A stretch of 64,000 nt of DNA. Origin: Thunnus maccoyii (Eukaryota > Chordata > Actinopteri > Scombriformes > Scombridae). Shown here piece after piece: positions 13,191-24,700 of this stretch. How positions within the stretch are numbered: the stretch's first letter is position 1; each line of letters begins with the position of its first letter. The notes below the pieces were generated by a model. The model was given only the letters and a program-made list of their open reading frames with translations. It did not search any database and was not told the DNA's origin. The DNA lies in NCBI RefSeq assembly GCF_910596095.1, contig NC_056550.1, forward strand, positions 6,410,501 to 6,474,500. Direction: 5' to 3'. The translations under genes and the position numbers were made by a program.

Positions 13191-16100
13191 ACACCCACTT
13201 TCAAGAGTCAAACTTAAGCTGATCGTAAGCTTTGCAGGAAAATCCATTAATGCCGCAGATATGCAAGAGGAGAGCTCTGGCATGAATAATGATACTCGGC
13301 CCGTGTCAGATTCCAGAGTGTACTTCTAACACAATGCCGAGCTCAGTGGAGGCTCAGGCTGGTCTGAGAAGATCTGAAAGAGCACTTTTTATCCACCATC
13401 ATCCATCACACTTTACCTATCAACAAACCCCTCAAAGCTTTGTGGATGAGGTTTCAACTGACATGTCAGACTGATCGATTTTCAACAAGTGGGACACATC
13501 TTGTTAAACGATTGCAGATTTATGTGCTCTGTATTTTGCAAAGAAAGATAAGGAATATATGCCGGGAGCGTATAGGAAATACTCATGTTTCCTGCCTTTT
13601 GCTCAACTTTGTGTGTGTTCTGGGCATCTTGGGTTGTTCATGTGTAATTTTGTAGGACAACAAAAGGTCCAACTGAGCCATTCATGTGAGACCTCAGGGG
13701 TCCAAGGATCTAATCTCCACAGAGCGATATTAACTTTTCCTGTTTTCCCTCCCAGTTCCCCTCTGAATTTCTGAAGATTCAAAACAAATGTCATGGAGAA
13801 AATGTGCACTGGAAGGAGATGAAGGAGATGAGGGAGGCTCAGAAGGCGCCAGAGTGTATCCTGATGCAGATTAATTTATTAAAATATTTGGATCCATCAG
13901 TCCAGACACTTAATCCCCTCGACATGGGTCACTGGTTGCGTGCGAACAAAAAACAGTTTAAAGGTAGGATTATCTCTCAGTCTCGCACCAAAAATGGATG
14001 TGAAATGAAAAGAGAGCATAGCTAACCACACTGGACTGACCGTTTTTCTCAGCATTTTGCTTTTGACGCAACTTTTATAGGCTTAAATCCATTTAATTTG
14101 AGCGGAAACATCACAACACAACACATTTTTTATCATTATGTTTTTTTAATTTTATTATTATGTTACTACTATGTGATTTTAATATTTTTGTTTATTTTCT
14201 TTTATTATGATATTATTATAATGTGATTTAAATATTTTTTTCTACTTTCTCTATGTAGTTTTAATTCCAAATTGAAGGATATCTACAAGCAGTTTTAGTT
14301 CAGTCAGACATGAAGTAGAGTGTAGATATTTTTGCTCTGTGTCTTACCGTCTGCCTCTGTAAAAGCACACTAAGCAGCAGATGAGAGTGCAGGCAGTGAT
14401 CAATACAAATCTCCTGCAGGGATTTCATAAAGCAGAGCCTAAAAGTGAGCACCACGGTGGGTGACGGACCAAAGGAAAACACCTGGGCAGCAGGTGTCAG
14501 AGTGAGAAGCAGAAAAAGCTGGTAAGACCAGAGAGTATGTGTGCTGTCCTGTTAGGAGTAAATGGGGAAAGTATTGCCCCAAACTGTGAAGAAACTCACA
14601 GATTTGGCTTCATTTTAATTTATTTACTGGCTTTGTCCATCCAGAGTAATATATAAGAATGTGACGAATGTGGTGAAGAATGTGCGTGCTCCCCGTAGGG
14701 TATGACGTGATAAGAGAATTTTGAGGAAACAGCTGGAGTGCCTTATTTTGTCACACTTTGATTAACATCATGATGATCAGGAAGCTGTGTAGTTCATCAA
14801 AGATCACCACTTAGTTTGGTTCTTCAAGCAAAACATCTTCTGATAAGACCTCAAGCATCTTGGTCTTGGTTTATACAGTTCCTGCTTTGAATTCATGTCC
14901 CGAGTCCTATTTTTCCATTACAAAATGTAAATATGATTGCAGCTATGAAGTGGTGACCTTGCTGAATTAAGGACACAGTGATAAGAAGTTGCTGCTCGGT
15001 TGGAGGATTGAGTTGTTTATGGATTCATTTGGTGCTATTTCTGAATGTTTACACTGACACGGCTTGTGTCAGAAGTCAACAGATAAATGGCTCACTAAAA
15101 TGTGTCTTTACATTCCAGTTTTGACACATTACAGCGCACTTTTTACTGTCCTCTTATTGGAATCTGAATCCTAGAGTTACTAACAATAGAACATAATAAC
15201 TCTGTAATATTTACCATCTGTGTCTTACCGGGGTTATTTAACTTTTTAACATGGCTACATAGTTTTTATTTATATTTCAAAGATATTTGTGCGCCCGAGG
15301 TGTTTGTGTATTGGCACGCAGTCAGAATGTAACATCTGCAGCTGCGCCAGCGTGGTGCAATTTTTCTCCTCTTGTTTAAGTCCAAACTCAACATCTTGTG
15401 TGGGTGTCCCCTTTTTATTTAAAAATGAGACATTTCCAAACTTAACAATGGTAGTTATAAATAGTATTAATGAATAGTTTCCGCATTACTTTTTTATGCA
15501 ACTCCATAATAAGTAGGAGGAAAGGTGTTGAGAGCAGTTTGCGCAATTCTGTTTTGTTAAATGCTTTGAATGGACCAAGTAATTTTGACAACATACTGTA
15601 ATCACGGAAATTCTAAAAGGATCCCGGAGAGGGTTAGGATTAGGGTTTTTTTTTAAGAAATTTGCACAAGTACACAGTTGTGTCTTGTACTTGGATGTTA
15701 CAGTAATGAACCCACCGTATCTGTATGAGTTTCCCGTCACTGCATGAACTGAAATTAGTAAAAACAATATAATCCACAGAGATGTTCTGAGGAACACAAG
15801 ACATCATTGTCCACTTGGATGAGTGTGGGTGATGCATGTCCAAGCAAAACAATGTGGAAAAAGCACTTTGCGTCTCTGGATATTTTCAGTTACAGGAATC
15901 ATCTACACACTATGTAACCCTGGTTTGACAGAAATATAATATAAGCCTCTAAACTGTCCACTGACATAAATCCATAAAACCATAGAGATAAAAATGTCTT
16001 GGAATTTACTGCTAATGCATGAGTCTTCAAAAATGCAGTGCTGTGGTGCCCATCTTGGAGAACTCATTAACCTCACCATTGATCAGAATTATTGCTTTTA

Positions 16101-16310
16101 CTTGAAGACACAAGTCAGGTTAATAAGAATTGATCTTGAAGTGGCATCCTGGGTTTTAGGATGAGGGTATTAGTGTCATAAACCATGAAGTAAAGACATT
16201 AAAGTCTGTCTGTCACGCAGATTCATTTGTCTCCTCACTGAGCTTATGAGCAAATGCTATTAAAGGATGCTCATTCTGCCTCATTAAATCTGAACTTAAA
16301 GTGGCTGTAA
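13191..16310. other. No gene seen
   Basis: Open frames such as 13804-14025 and 15486-15797 show no known domain and lack convincing splice or codon structure. The 13.8-kb frame is charged and protein-like at its start (HWKEMKEMREAQKAPE) but soon degenerates. AT-rich runs lie at 14120-14260. The rest is plain intergenic DNA. Confidence 0.45.
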
Positions 16311-16319
16311 TCAATATTT

Positions 16320-16560
16320 TTTATCAACAATGGATCATGTGACTGCCTGTATGAGAAAGGAGTCACTCGTATTGATCAACCCACAGAGACTTATCGTCCA
16401 ACTCTGCAGTTCAGTTTAGCTAATTGTTTTGGTTTTGCGGCCTGCAACTTTAGTGTTTTGCTTCACTCTCACTGCTCTCATCAGCATCATTTTCATTCAC
16501 AGTAGGAAGCTGTTTTCAGCAAAAAAGCTGACTGTCTGCTACCTGCCCAGCACCAAACAA
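16320..16560 (-). repeat. Interspersed repeat family C, reverse copy
   Basis: The blocks GATCATGTGACTGCC, GTCCAACTCTGCAGTTC, TAATTGTTTTGGTTTTGCGG and GCTGTTTTCAGCAAAAAAG match, in reverse complement, the sequence at about 17995-18245 and 35500-35700. All three copies lie in non-coding DNA. The shared core runs from a CTGAAAACAGCTGCCTGC-type box to a CCTTTCACATA-type end. Confidence 0.6.
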
Positions 16561-16824
16561 CTGGCAGACAAAGAGTCAGATATTTTCCCTAGGAGTGTAA
16601 GTTAGAGGAGATCAGAGGCAGAGCTAAAGGAGAGTGAATATTGGACTTAGATTCATCAGGTGGACAGAAAAACAACTCCAAATCCATGCTAATGATAATC
16701 TGTGCTGCTGGATGTGTAAATAAACAGCTGTTTGTTTACCTTGTTTCCGCTGCTCCCAAGTGGCCAAAAAGGTCTTCGTAAATGTTAGATCAGATGAGCT
16801 GGACGGGCGAACTCTTGTGAGCAC

Positions 16825-16893
16825 GGTTAGGGTTAGGCTTATGGTTAGGGTTAATGTTAGGGTTAGGGTTAAAACAAAAGGTTAGGTTTAGGT
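16825..16893 (+). repeat. Interstitial telomere-like TTAGGG array
   Basis: About eight GGTTAG or GGTTAGGG units, some with one changed base (GGCTTA, GTTAAT), are packed into 70 bases. TTAGGG is the vertebrate telomere repeat. The array is short and imperfect, as expected of an old interstitial copy. A further GGTTAGGATTAGGG lies at about 15632-15645. Confidence 0.75.
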
Positions 16894-17639
16894 ATCCTTC
16901 TTCTGTTTAGTTTAACAGCAGCTGGGATCCATAAATATTGCATTACTGCCATCTACCTCCTGCATTTGTGGATTTTGTGTGACACACACAACTCGGTACA
17001 ACATTCTCAAAAGGATCCACACAAGTAGGTTAAGATTCACAATACGTCTCCATTTAAAAATGATAAGTTAGCAATTTGCAAATGAGGATCGTGGATTGTG
17101 AATCATAAGCCATGCAAATGGGGATGTTTGAGTGAGAATATGAAAATGTATTTGCACAAATGGTTGTGTTTATTTACAAATGATGATACATGAATAAATA
17201 TATAAATTAGAGGCATTAATTTATGAATGTTGATGCATATTTTCAGGTCAGTTTACATTTATTCAATGATGGGTTACAGATACAAATCACTCTGCATTTA
17301 TTTATGCATTGTGTTTGACAAGTTACATAACTTGACATTTGTTTGTGAATACTAATGGGACAGTTTTAAACCCATAAAGATCAAGTCAAATCATCCATTA
17401 AGACCACACATCTTGATCCATGCTTCAGTTGATCCACTCAAATGTGATTAAAAAAAAAAAGTCAAATTTATTTCTAGGCACACATGCCCAACAGACCCGC
17501 ACACCCGCATGTTATCTATCAGTTTCAATCAAAATGGCTCTTAGCCTCAATTTCCTGTCCAACAGATCACAAAGAGGGGATGTCAGAGATGATTACTATA
17601 AACATGGTACCATTTTAGCATCTTTGTTGTTTTAGCTTT

Positions 17640-17950
17640 CTGAAGTATGTTAATGATAGCCTAGCACTTGTTGGCATTATGTGTGAGAAATGGTGGCATT
17701 TGCACTTGAAATAAATAAAGATAAATCCAAAATCTTATTTTATCCAGTAACACACGACACACTCCTGATAACTTGCAGGCTTGCAGGCAATAATCAGATT
17801 TCCTGTGTATTGTTGTAAATAGTTTCAAATATCTGGGAAATGTGACTGACAGCTATCTGAAGTTCACAGAAAGTATTAATTATATTTTTGAAAAGCCACA
17901 CAGAAATTCTATCTCCTTAGAGAGTTAAAGCTGTATGCATTGGTTGATTA
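17640..17950 (+). pseudogene. LINE reverse-transcriptase relic (L2/Rex-like)
   Basis: With frameshifts and stops, the plus strand reads YVNDSLALVG, then EINKDKSKILFYP, then SFKYLGNVTDSYLKFTESIN followed by IFEKPHRNSISLES. The order (YxDD-like box, KT/KSK box, FKYLG box, then a kk.n.r...LR-like helix) is the palm-to-thumb order of non-LTR reverse transcriptases, closest by eye to L2 or Rex-type elements. The catalytic box is mutated (VND in place of xDD). It is a non-functional relic and its borders are not clear. Confidence 0.5.
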
Positions 17951-17989
17951 GTTCAAGTCCTGAAGGAAATATCTCTCTTTAGCAGCTAA

Positions 17990-18245
17990 ATGCTTCTCTG
18001 TGTTCACCAGGGTTTTCAGACCTTCTCCGCTGAAAACAGCTGCCTGCCACGGCTGAAAACAACGTGATGAGATCAGTAAGAGTCAACCCAAACAGTAAAG
18101 TTGCAGGCTGCAAAACCAAAACAATGAGCTAAAATATGCTATAATGCTCCGTAGACTTGAGGGGAACAGCAGAGTCGGGGGATCATTTTCTGTGGGTATG
18201 TCAGTATGAGTGACCCCTTTCACATACATGCAGTCATATTTCATT
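17990..18245 (+). repeat. Interspersed repeat family C
   Basis: It carries CCGCTGAAAACAGCTGCCTG, AACAGTAAAGTTGCAGGCTG and CAAAACCAAAACAATGAGCT, ending near CCCCTTTCACATACATG. The copies at 35500-35700 (same direction) and 16320-16560 (reverse) share this block order. Confidence 0.6.
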
Positions 18246-19014
18246 TATTGATTGTTATATGAAATTATTCATTGTGGCAAATTTAACACATTTTTCAAGT
18301 GAGTAAGCATACTTTGGAAATGGTACGCAAGAACTTGTGTTAAGGATTTTATTTTTTTACGCTAATGTGGTGTGGACATTTGAATGTTAGGAATAAAGAA
18401 AAACTACAGAGAATAGTAAATATAGCTGGTAAAAATAAAGGGATGCCCCAGGTGCAACTGAGGACAGGATATTAATTAAACACTAAAAACAAAGATTTTC
18501 ACACCGTCACAAACAAATAAGAGCTACCAAAAAAAGTGTATTTTTTTATGTTTTTATATAACTGTATCTACCTTGTTGAGAAAACCACAGTCTCACCACA
18601 GTGTTCATTTAGTAGCTGTTCTGGAGCTTTCAATCATATCATGTGATCTTCATCAGCAGATGGAGTTTGTTGTCAAGCCATCTCAGGCGTTTTATATGAT
18701 TTTTTTGGCTTAAAAACTGACATGATCAAAAGCTCCTGAGCGTCTACTACTGTCTTCTGTTGTTGTTCTATATGTCTGCAATTAATTGGACTGTACAGAC
18801 AATTTAGAGGTCAATGAAGTTCCTGACCAAGTCCTCTTTATTACCTGCCCTGTGCAGTCAAATCTGCTTGAAATTAACTATGAAATGTAAAAATTGTATT
18901 GTGACTCCCTCTAGTGGAAAAAAATCATTTCAACCAAAGAACCTGCACACAAACCTCCAACAATGGTTGACATGGCTGATGTGCTTTAATGTAACAATAA
19001 AGGCAACAAGTCAG

Positions 19015-21754
19015 TGTCTGAAATTGAAATCACATTTATTGTTTGTTCTGGAGTTGATTCACTTAAAACTTAACCCTTTTGTGTACAGTACAGTTTTTTT
19101 TCCTCAACTGCATCTTTTTCTTCTATCGTCATCATTGTCATCTCACTTGTCTTTTTTTCACACTCATACACTCACGCACACACGCACACAGAACAGCCAG
19201 TTACACTAGCTGAGGCTTATTCTTAAAGGGGAACTCTAATGCACCGGCCTCTGATTCACATCTCACACAGTAATGCAGCCACAGACCTGCGAGAGGCTAC
19301 AGCGTTGAACTCTTATTACTCTGAGAATGCAGAGAGGATAATACCTCACCGTGCAAAGTGGTCCCCTTCAAGGCCTGATTTTTAGAGTCCTTTGATACCA
19401 GGACGTGACAATCACATTAAAATGTTTTCCTCACGTTCAGTCACTCGCAACTCACCGCCTCCCGACCTGCAACATTCTCACCAGCACCAAAGTTTCAGCT
19501 TGGAGAGACTAACGGATAAAAATAAAAAATACTCTAAGATTCACCTTGCAGGACTGCAAATACAGAAATGCACAGAGCAATAAAAAATACATAGCATCAA
19601 AGGTTGAAATCAAATCACGATAGAGGAATTAAGATCACTTATTTTTTTTAACTACCTTGCTAATCGAACTGCTGATGGCTCTACTAGCATCAACAGTTTC
19701 TTAAGTACATGTAGTTATATAGTATGTATCTATACTCCATAAAAGGGGTCGGGGTATCGTTTGGATTGAACAGTCATGTTTCAAACATGGCAACACTGAA
19801 ACAAAGTTTAAAAGGTCATCAGCCTACATGGACCCTTTAGTTATTGCTTCAGTTCTAGGTTGATATGAACGCACTCTGAAGCAATGTAGAAAGAAACAGA
19901 CCGCAGACTTCAGTCTCAGGAGCCTGCCGCTGCTCGCTCCTCTTGTGAGCCCGAGGTCAGATGTGTTTCTGTGTTTGGACTCAGGGCTGACAGTTCTCAG
20001 GAGCCCTGTCTTGAAATAAAGTTTGGTTTGTGTTCATGGTTAATTGGAATAATCTAACCCTACAGTAACAACATAAGTCCCATGAAGCCAGTCCAGTAGC
20101 CCGAGTCTTTCCAACCGTCGGGGAACTTGCATGCAGTGGATGCAGATCACCGCCGGTTAACTGTTCGGTCCATTGTTCAGCGTGGAGCCTCGGGGAACTC
20201 GATAGCTGTGCAGAGTTTCCTCCACCATCATATCCAATGTAAACAGCTTTTACAGAGGCAGGACAAGGAAGTAAACAGACTCTTTGGCACATCCTAACAC
20301 AATGACGGATGCATGTAAGTCCTGATCAGACCACTTACAGACAGGCTCCCACATTTAGTTCATGTTGAGCTACGGAGACGTCTTCCTATCAAGCAGTTTT
20401 ACTTCTGTCTTTCTCTTTAAAATTGGAAACAAATGCACATTTGCTATGTATGTATGTACACAAACTATCACACACACACACACGCTCACACACGCTCACA
20501 CACACACGCTCACACACACACACACACACTGTGCACCAGTGTAAAAGTGCACTGCTGACCTATTTTCAAACGATCCAAAGTTCTACTTTAGCTTTAAAAT
20601 GACCTAGCTTACCACATTCAGATGCATAATAATAAATAAATAATAATTTGGGTTACATTAAAAAACGGCAGGAAGAAAATGGCAACACTGTGAATGGAAA
20701 ATCTAAAACTTGAAATGTGTAACCTTGAATGTTTTCTATGGCCCCACTTCTCGAATCCAGAGAGGCAGATTAAAAAGCAACTGTGCCTTCAGCACAACAG
20801 CAGCCCTATCTGCAGAAAACAGCAGACTGTTGAGTAGTAACATCATGAAAAGGTAAAACCATCAATGGTATAGTAATATGGGGCATATGTTTGATTGTGT
20901 ATGAATGTGTGCATATAAGGTATTAATAGGTGCTTTAAGCTACATTCAAGCAAAATCTATATTTTGGGGACAGTATTACATTATAAAGTTAACTGGGGGA
21001 TCTTCCCTTTTTGGGTGTGCTTCCACTTCTTGCTCCTTTAACCAATCTGAAATAGTCAAATTCCACCCAATTAAAATGGGCGTTTCAGTAAGTGCTCAGT
21101 GACAATGTCAGTATTAAAAGTGCCATTTTTAACACTAAGTGTTACCACGTGTTTAAAGTCTCAACCACAAGACTAGCATAATTATAAATGTCATATAATC
21201 TCAGTCGGGACCTTTAGGTTAGAGGCTGAGGCCAACGCTACCAGTGTGCTCTCACTGAGATGTTGCTGGTAGAAATGGTCAGAGTCTCGCAGGTCTTAGT
21301 AACACACTGTTCATAAGGGGAAAGGCATGGGGTAAAAATGAAGTGGACAAGGGGGGTTGAAGTTTGATAAGGGCTACATTAACCCCTAAACCACCCAGTG
21401 AATGGGCGGAGGGGTACAGCAACGGTCCACATCAACATCTGGACATTCATATTAAACAAGGCAAACACAAAACTTTAGTTCATCTCTCCTCAAAACCTTG
21501 GACAGTGCCCACAATCACCCATCCCCGGCGCATGGATAAGCCAGGAGAGCTTCGTTCCCATGGTAACAGGACTTAGTAACAGTCTAGAAAGCTGCTTCAA
21601 AGGTGCTTGGGGCTCAGAGAACTCTTTGGAGGGGAAACACACCTCCTCAACAACACTTTGTGAAGGCCAAAGGAAAGAAACGGATGGAAAAAAGAAATTG
21701 TAAAGGCAGGAAAAAACAAAAGGGGTAAAATGATAGCGGGCGATGAATTTGAGC
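19015..21754 (-). other. wiz: Probable 3' untranslated region of wiz
   Basis: The wiz stop codon is at 21755-21757. Reading on along the minus strand, the first AATAAA-type signal that I noticed is at 19035-19040 (TTTATT on the plus strand), which would put the cleavage site near 19015 and give a 3' UTR of about 2.7 kb. The tract contains a CA array and no protein-like frame. The extent is inferred from the signal alone. A nearer variant poly(A) signal could be used instead. Confidence 0.45.
20469..20530. repeat. CA microsatellite, interrupted
   Basis: About 60 bases of CA repeat broken by CGCTCA units. It lies in the proposed 3' UTR of wiz. The short open frame at 20362-20544 (plus) that ends in Thr-His repeats comes from it and is not a gene. 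Confidence 0.9.
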
Positions 21755-24700
21755 TTACGCCGTTTGAGTAGTGAGGGGAATGGGAGTCGGAGTTAGGGTG
21801 GGCTGCTCCTCTGAGACCTTTACTATCTCTGTGGCAGTGACAGTCGGAGCGCACTCAGCCGGCGGCGTAGGGGAGTGGCTGTTGGGAGCTGTGGTGCGGG
21901 TCGGGGTGGAGGTGAGGGCGGGTGTTGTAGAGGTGGTGCTGGAGGTAGAGGTGGAGGCTGGGGCAGAGGCCTGGACCGGGGCTGGGTCATCAGCCGGGGC
22001 AGGGGGTTCAGCGGAGGCTGCTTTGGGTGCAGCAGGCTTGTTGTAGTTCATCTTAAGGATGTGTTGCTGGAGGTGTCTGATCCAGTCCTCCTGCACCGAC
22101 AGCGGACCGTGGAACTCCACCTCGCAGAACCTGACGCAGACCAAGAAACACATTTAAGCTGGGTTTTAAATAAACTGAAAATAGTGAAATAACTGCAACA
22201 TTTACTGTGACTTAAAAAAAAAATTAAAAAAAAGACAAACTGATGCTGTTAAATTCAGTGCCTCCCTCAGGGGCAGCCGATTCTGTTAAAACTTTTGTAC
22301 TGCAGTAATATCAGAACTTAAGAACTCATTCATGTTGCCTGAAAATCCCAAATGGTTCACTATTCTCAATATAGTGCATTAGCAACCAAAAGTGGAGTAG
22401 TGCTGGGCAGGGGGTGGGGGTGGCGATTGCTGCTTGGGGAGTAAGTGACTATTTAAAACTTAGTTCCATTAACAGTTCCATTAACAGGTGAACTATGTAA
22501 GATTTGGCCAGGATTTTAGTTCAAAACATTTAAAAATTAACTAAAATTATCAACATAATGTAGAGAAACAACAGTTTTCTTTCTACGTATTGTGTCACAG
22601 AGATATCTACTTAAGTTACAATACTAACAAGCTAGCCCGTCCTGTCTCGTAATACCACTTTGTACCTCAAGGGCAATAGTGAGTCACTGTAGCATCAATT
22701 CTGCCTTCAGTCCAACACAAGAAGATGAAGTAGTAGCACTGCCATGAGCAACTGGCCAGCAATGGTGGAGATTTTGAGCCAGGCTAAAAGCTGCTGCAGG
22801 CTAAGTTTCGCTATAGGACTGTTAATATGTTACTTTATTAAGTTTCAATATTTTTTCAGCTGAGAAAGTAACCATTTGGAGTCCCAATGCTGCTGGGGTG
22901 ATATGTCTGGGAAGGGGGGTGTTTCTAATGATATGCTTCCCCCTATTTGTTTGGAGCAGGTGGCCAAATCTTACATATTGCACCTTTAATGCTTCTGTCT
23001 CAAAATGTCTAATGTCGAGGGCCCTGAACATTTTCTCATGGGCCCTGTGTGAGTCCCCAGGTTATTATTCTGGGAAGTCCTGCTCTAACATTCAAGTTTT
23101 ACTCACCGGCACTTCAGGGTGTAGAACTTGCCCACCAGTTTGACCAGTGGGTAGGAGGGTGGTTTGGGCACCAGGGCGGGGACGGTGCCTGTGCGGGGAG
23201 GCTTAGGAGGGCCGCTGTCCCTCTCCGTTCCATCTGGGCAAGACGGGTGCTTCAAGGGCCGACGCTCAAAACCTTAGCAAGAGGGGAGGAGGCAACATAC
23301 AGTGTTGGTGCAAACTGGAGCTGCACCAAAAGATGTCAGTGTATCAGTCCATTATTATCCAGAATGCAGTTATTTTGCTGAAAGCAGATAAGGTGGAGTT
23401 TTGTTTCTAAACACAGGACAATCTTTTCTCATTTCATGTGGCTTTTGTAACGTTAATTTTGTACAAATGTTCTTCAGTGCTTCTCTTATAAAATGTGGCC
23501 CTTTCCTTAAAAAAAGAAAGTTAATTCAATGTTAAAAAAAGAGAAAGATAAAAGGCAAGTCACTGTCACTAAAAACAAAGACTAGCACATTACTGTGGCT
23601 CTCTTCCTATAACATTTCATTTATTTCCCCTGATGAAACCCCCCGCTTTCAGTGCTTGTGTTTTTCTTTAAGCATAACAGACTCTTTATTTGTCTTGTAT
23701 CTCATGTATCCCACAGATTTTCCTGCTACTGCATGGCTGCGTCCACTCACCCCTTCTTAATCAACACTGTCCTGCTACACGTTATATATTAATTTTTTCA
23801 GACTTTCCTAATTTTTGCTTTTTTCTTTCGAATTACTGGACCATTTTACTTCTTCGGTATTCTTCAAATTATTCAAATAACATAAGAAAAAACAAGACTA
23901 AGAGTGTACAGCCATGCTAGCGACTCACCATCTTAGTTTAGCATGTCAGCATGCTAATATTTGCTAATTAGCACTAAAGACACAGTTCTGCTGAGGCTGA
24001 TGGGAATGTCTACATCAGTGTTGCAGGTATTTGGTCATAAACCAAAGTATTGGATAAATTAAATTTTGATCTGATGATGATGGTAGAGAAAAAAAATTAA
24101 GAGATCACCAACATTTTCACAATTCATCCTGAGGGGAACCTCATGGTGGTGCTAGAGAAAGGGGATCAGCTATGTTATTAGGATTCATCTTGTAGAGACG
24201 ATGTACAAAGCCATATCATTAGTGTGACTAAGTGGCTAAAAACAGCAAACCAATCATAGGAAATTTCAGTAGTTTGAGATTTTTAAGAGTCAAATGGTTG
24301 AAATGTTTTTCTCAGAAGCATATAGTAAGTCCAGCACCACCTTGACGAGAAAAAAAAATAATCAACTGACAAGGTACAAAACGTGCAGGCGTATGTACCT
24401 GCCTGAGTGCATGAGAGCAAAAGCACACGCTGTCCCTCACGTACCTCTAGGCAGGCGGACGTTAAGCTCACTGCGTGCCACCTGTGCTTGAAGTGGGAGG
24501 CTGCTGATGAGCCGCGATGGGCTGGGACTGCTGCGGCCAGGCCTGAAGGGAGCAGCCTGTTGGTTGGTACCAGCTTCACCCTCTGTGGTCTTGGAAGAGC
24601 CATGGCTGACCTCACGGCTCAGTGGCCGCACCAGGCTTACAGCCAACGAAGAAGACCACTGGGAGGAGGAGGAGGAGGAGGAAGAGGAGGCCTTCTGTGA

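Noticed and set aside
13804-14025. 73-aa charged open frame (HWKEMKEMREAQKAPE)
   Set aside because: It looks protein-like for about 20 residues only. No family recognised and no matching splice partner found nearby.
18814-19209. 131-aa open frame, plus strand
   Set aside because: It ends in a Ser/His/Thr-rich run from simple repeats and overlaps the end of the proposed wiz 3' UTR on the other strand.
21771-22192. Gly/Val-rich open frames antisense to the last wiz exon
   Set aside because: Shadows of the Pro/Thr/Ala-rich WIZ C-terminus, which is supported by splice sites and by the conserved finger.
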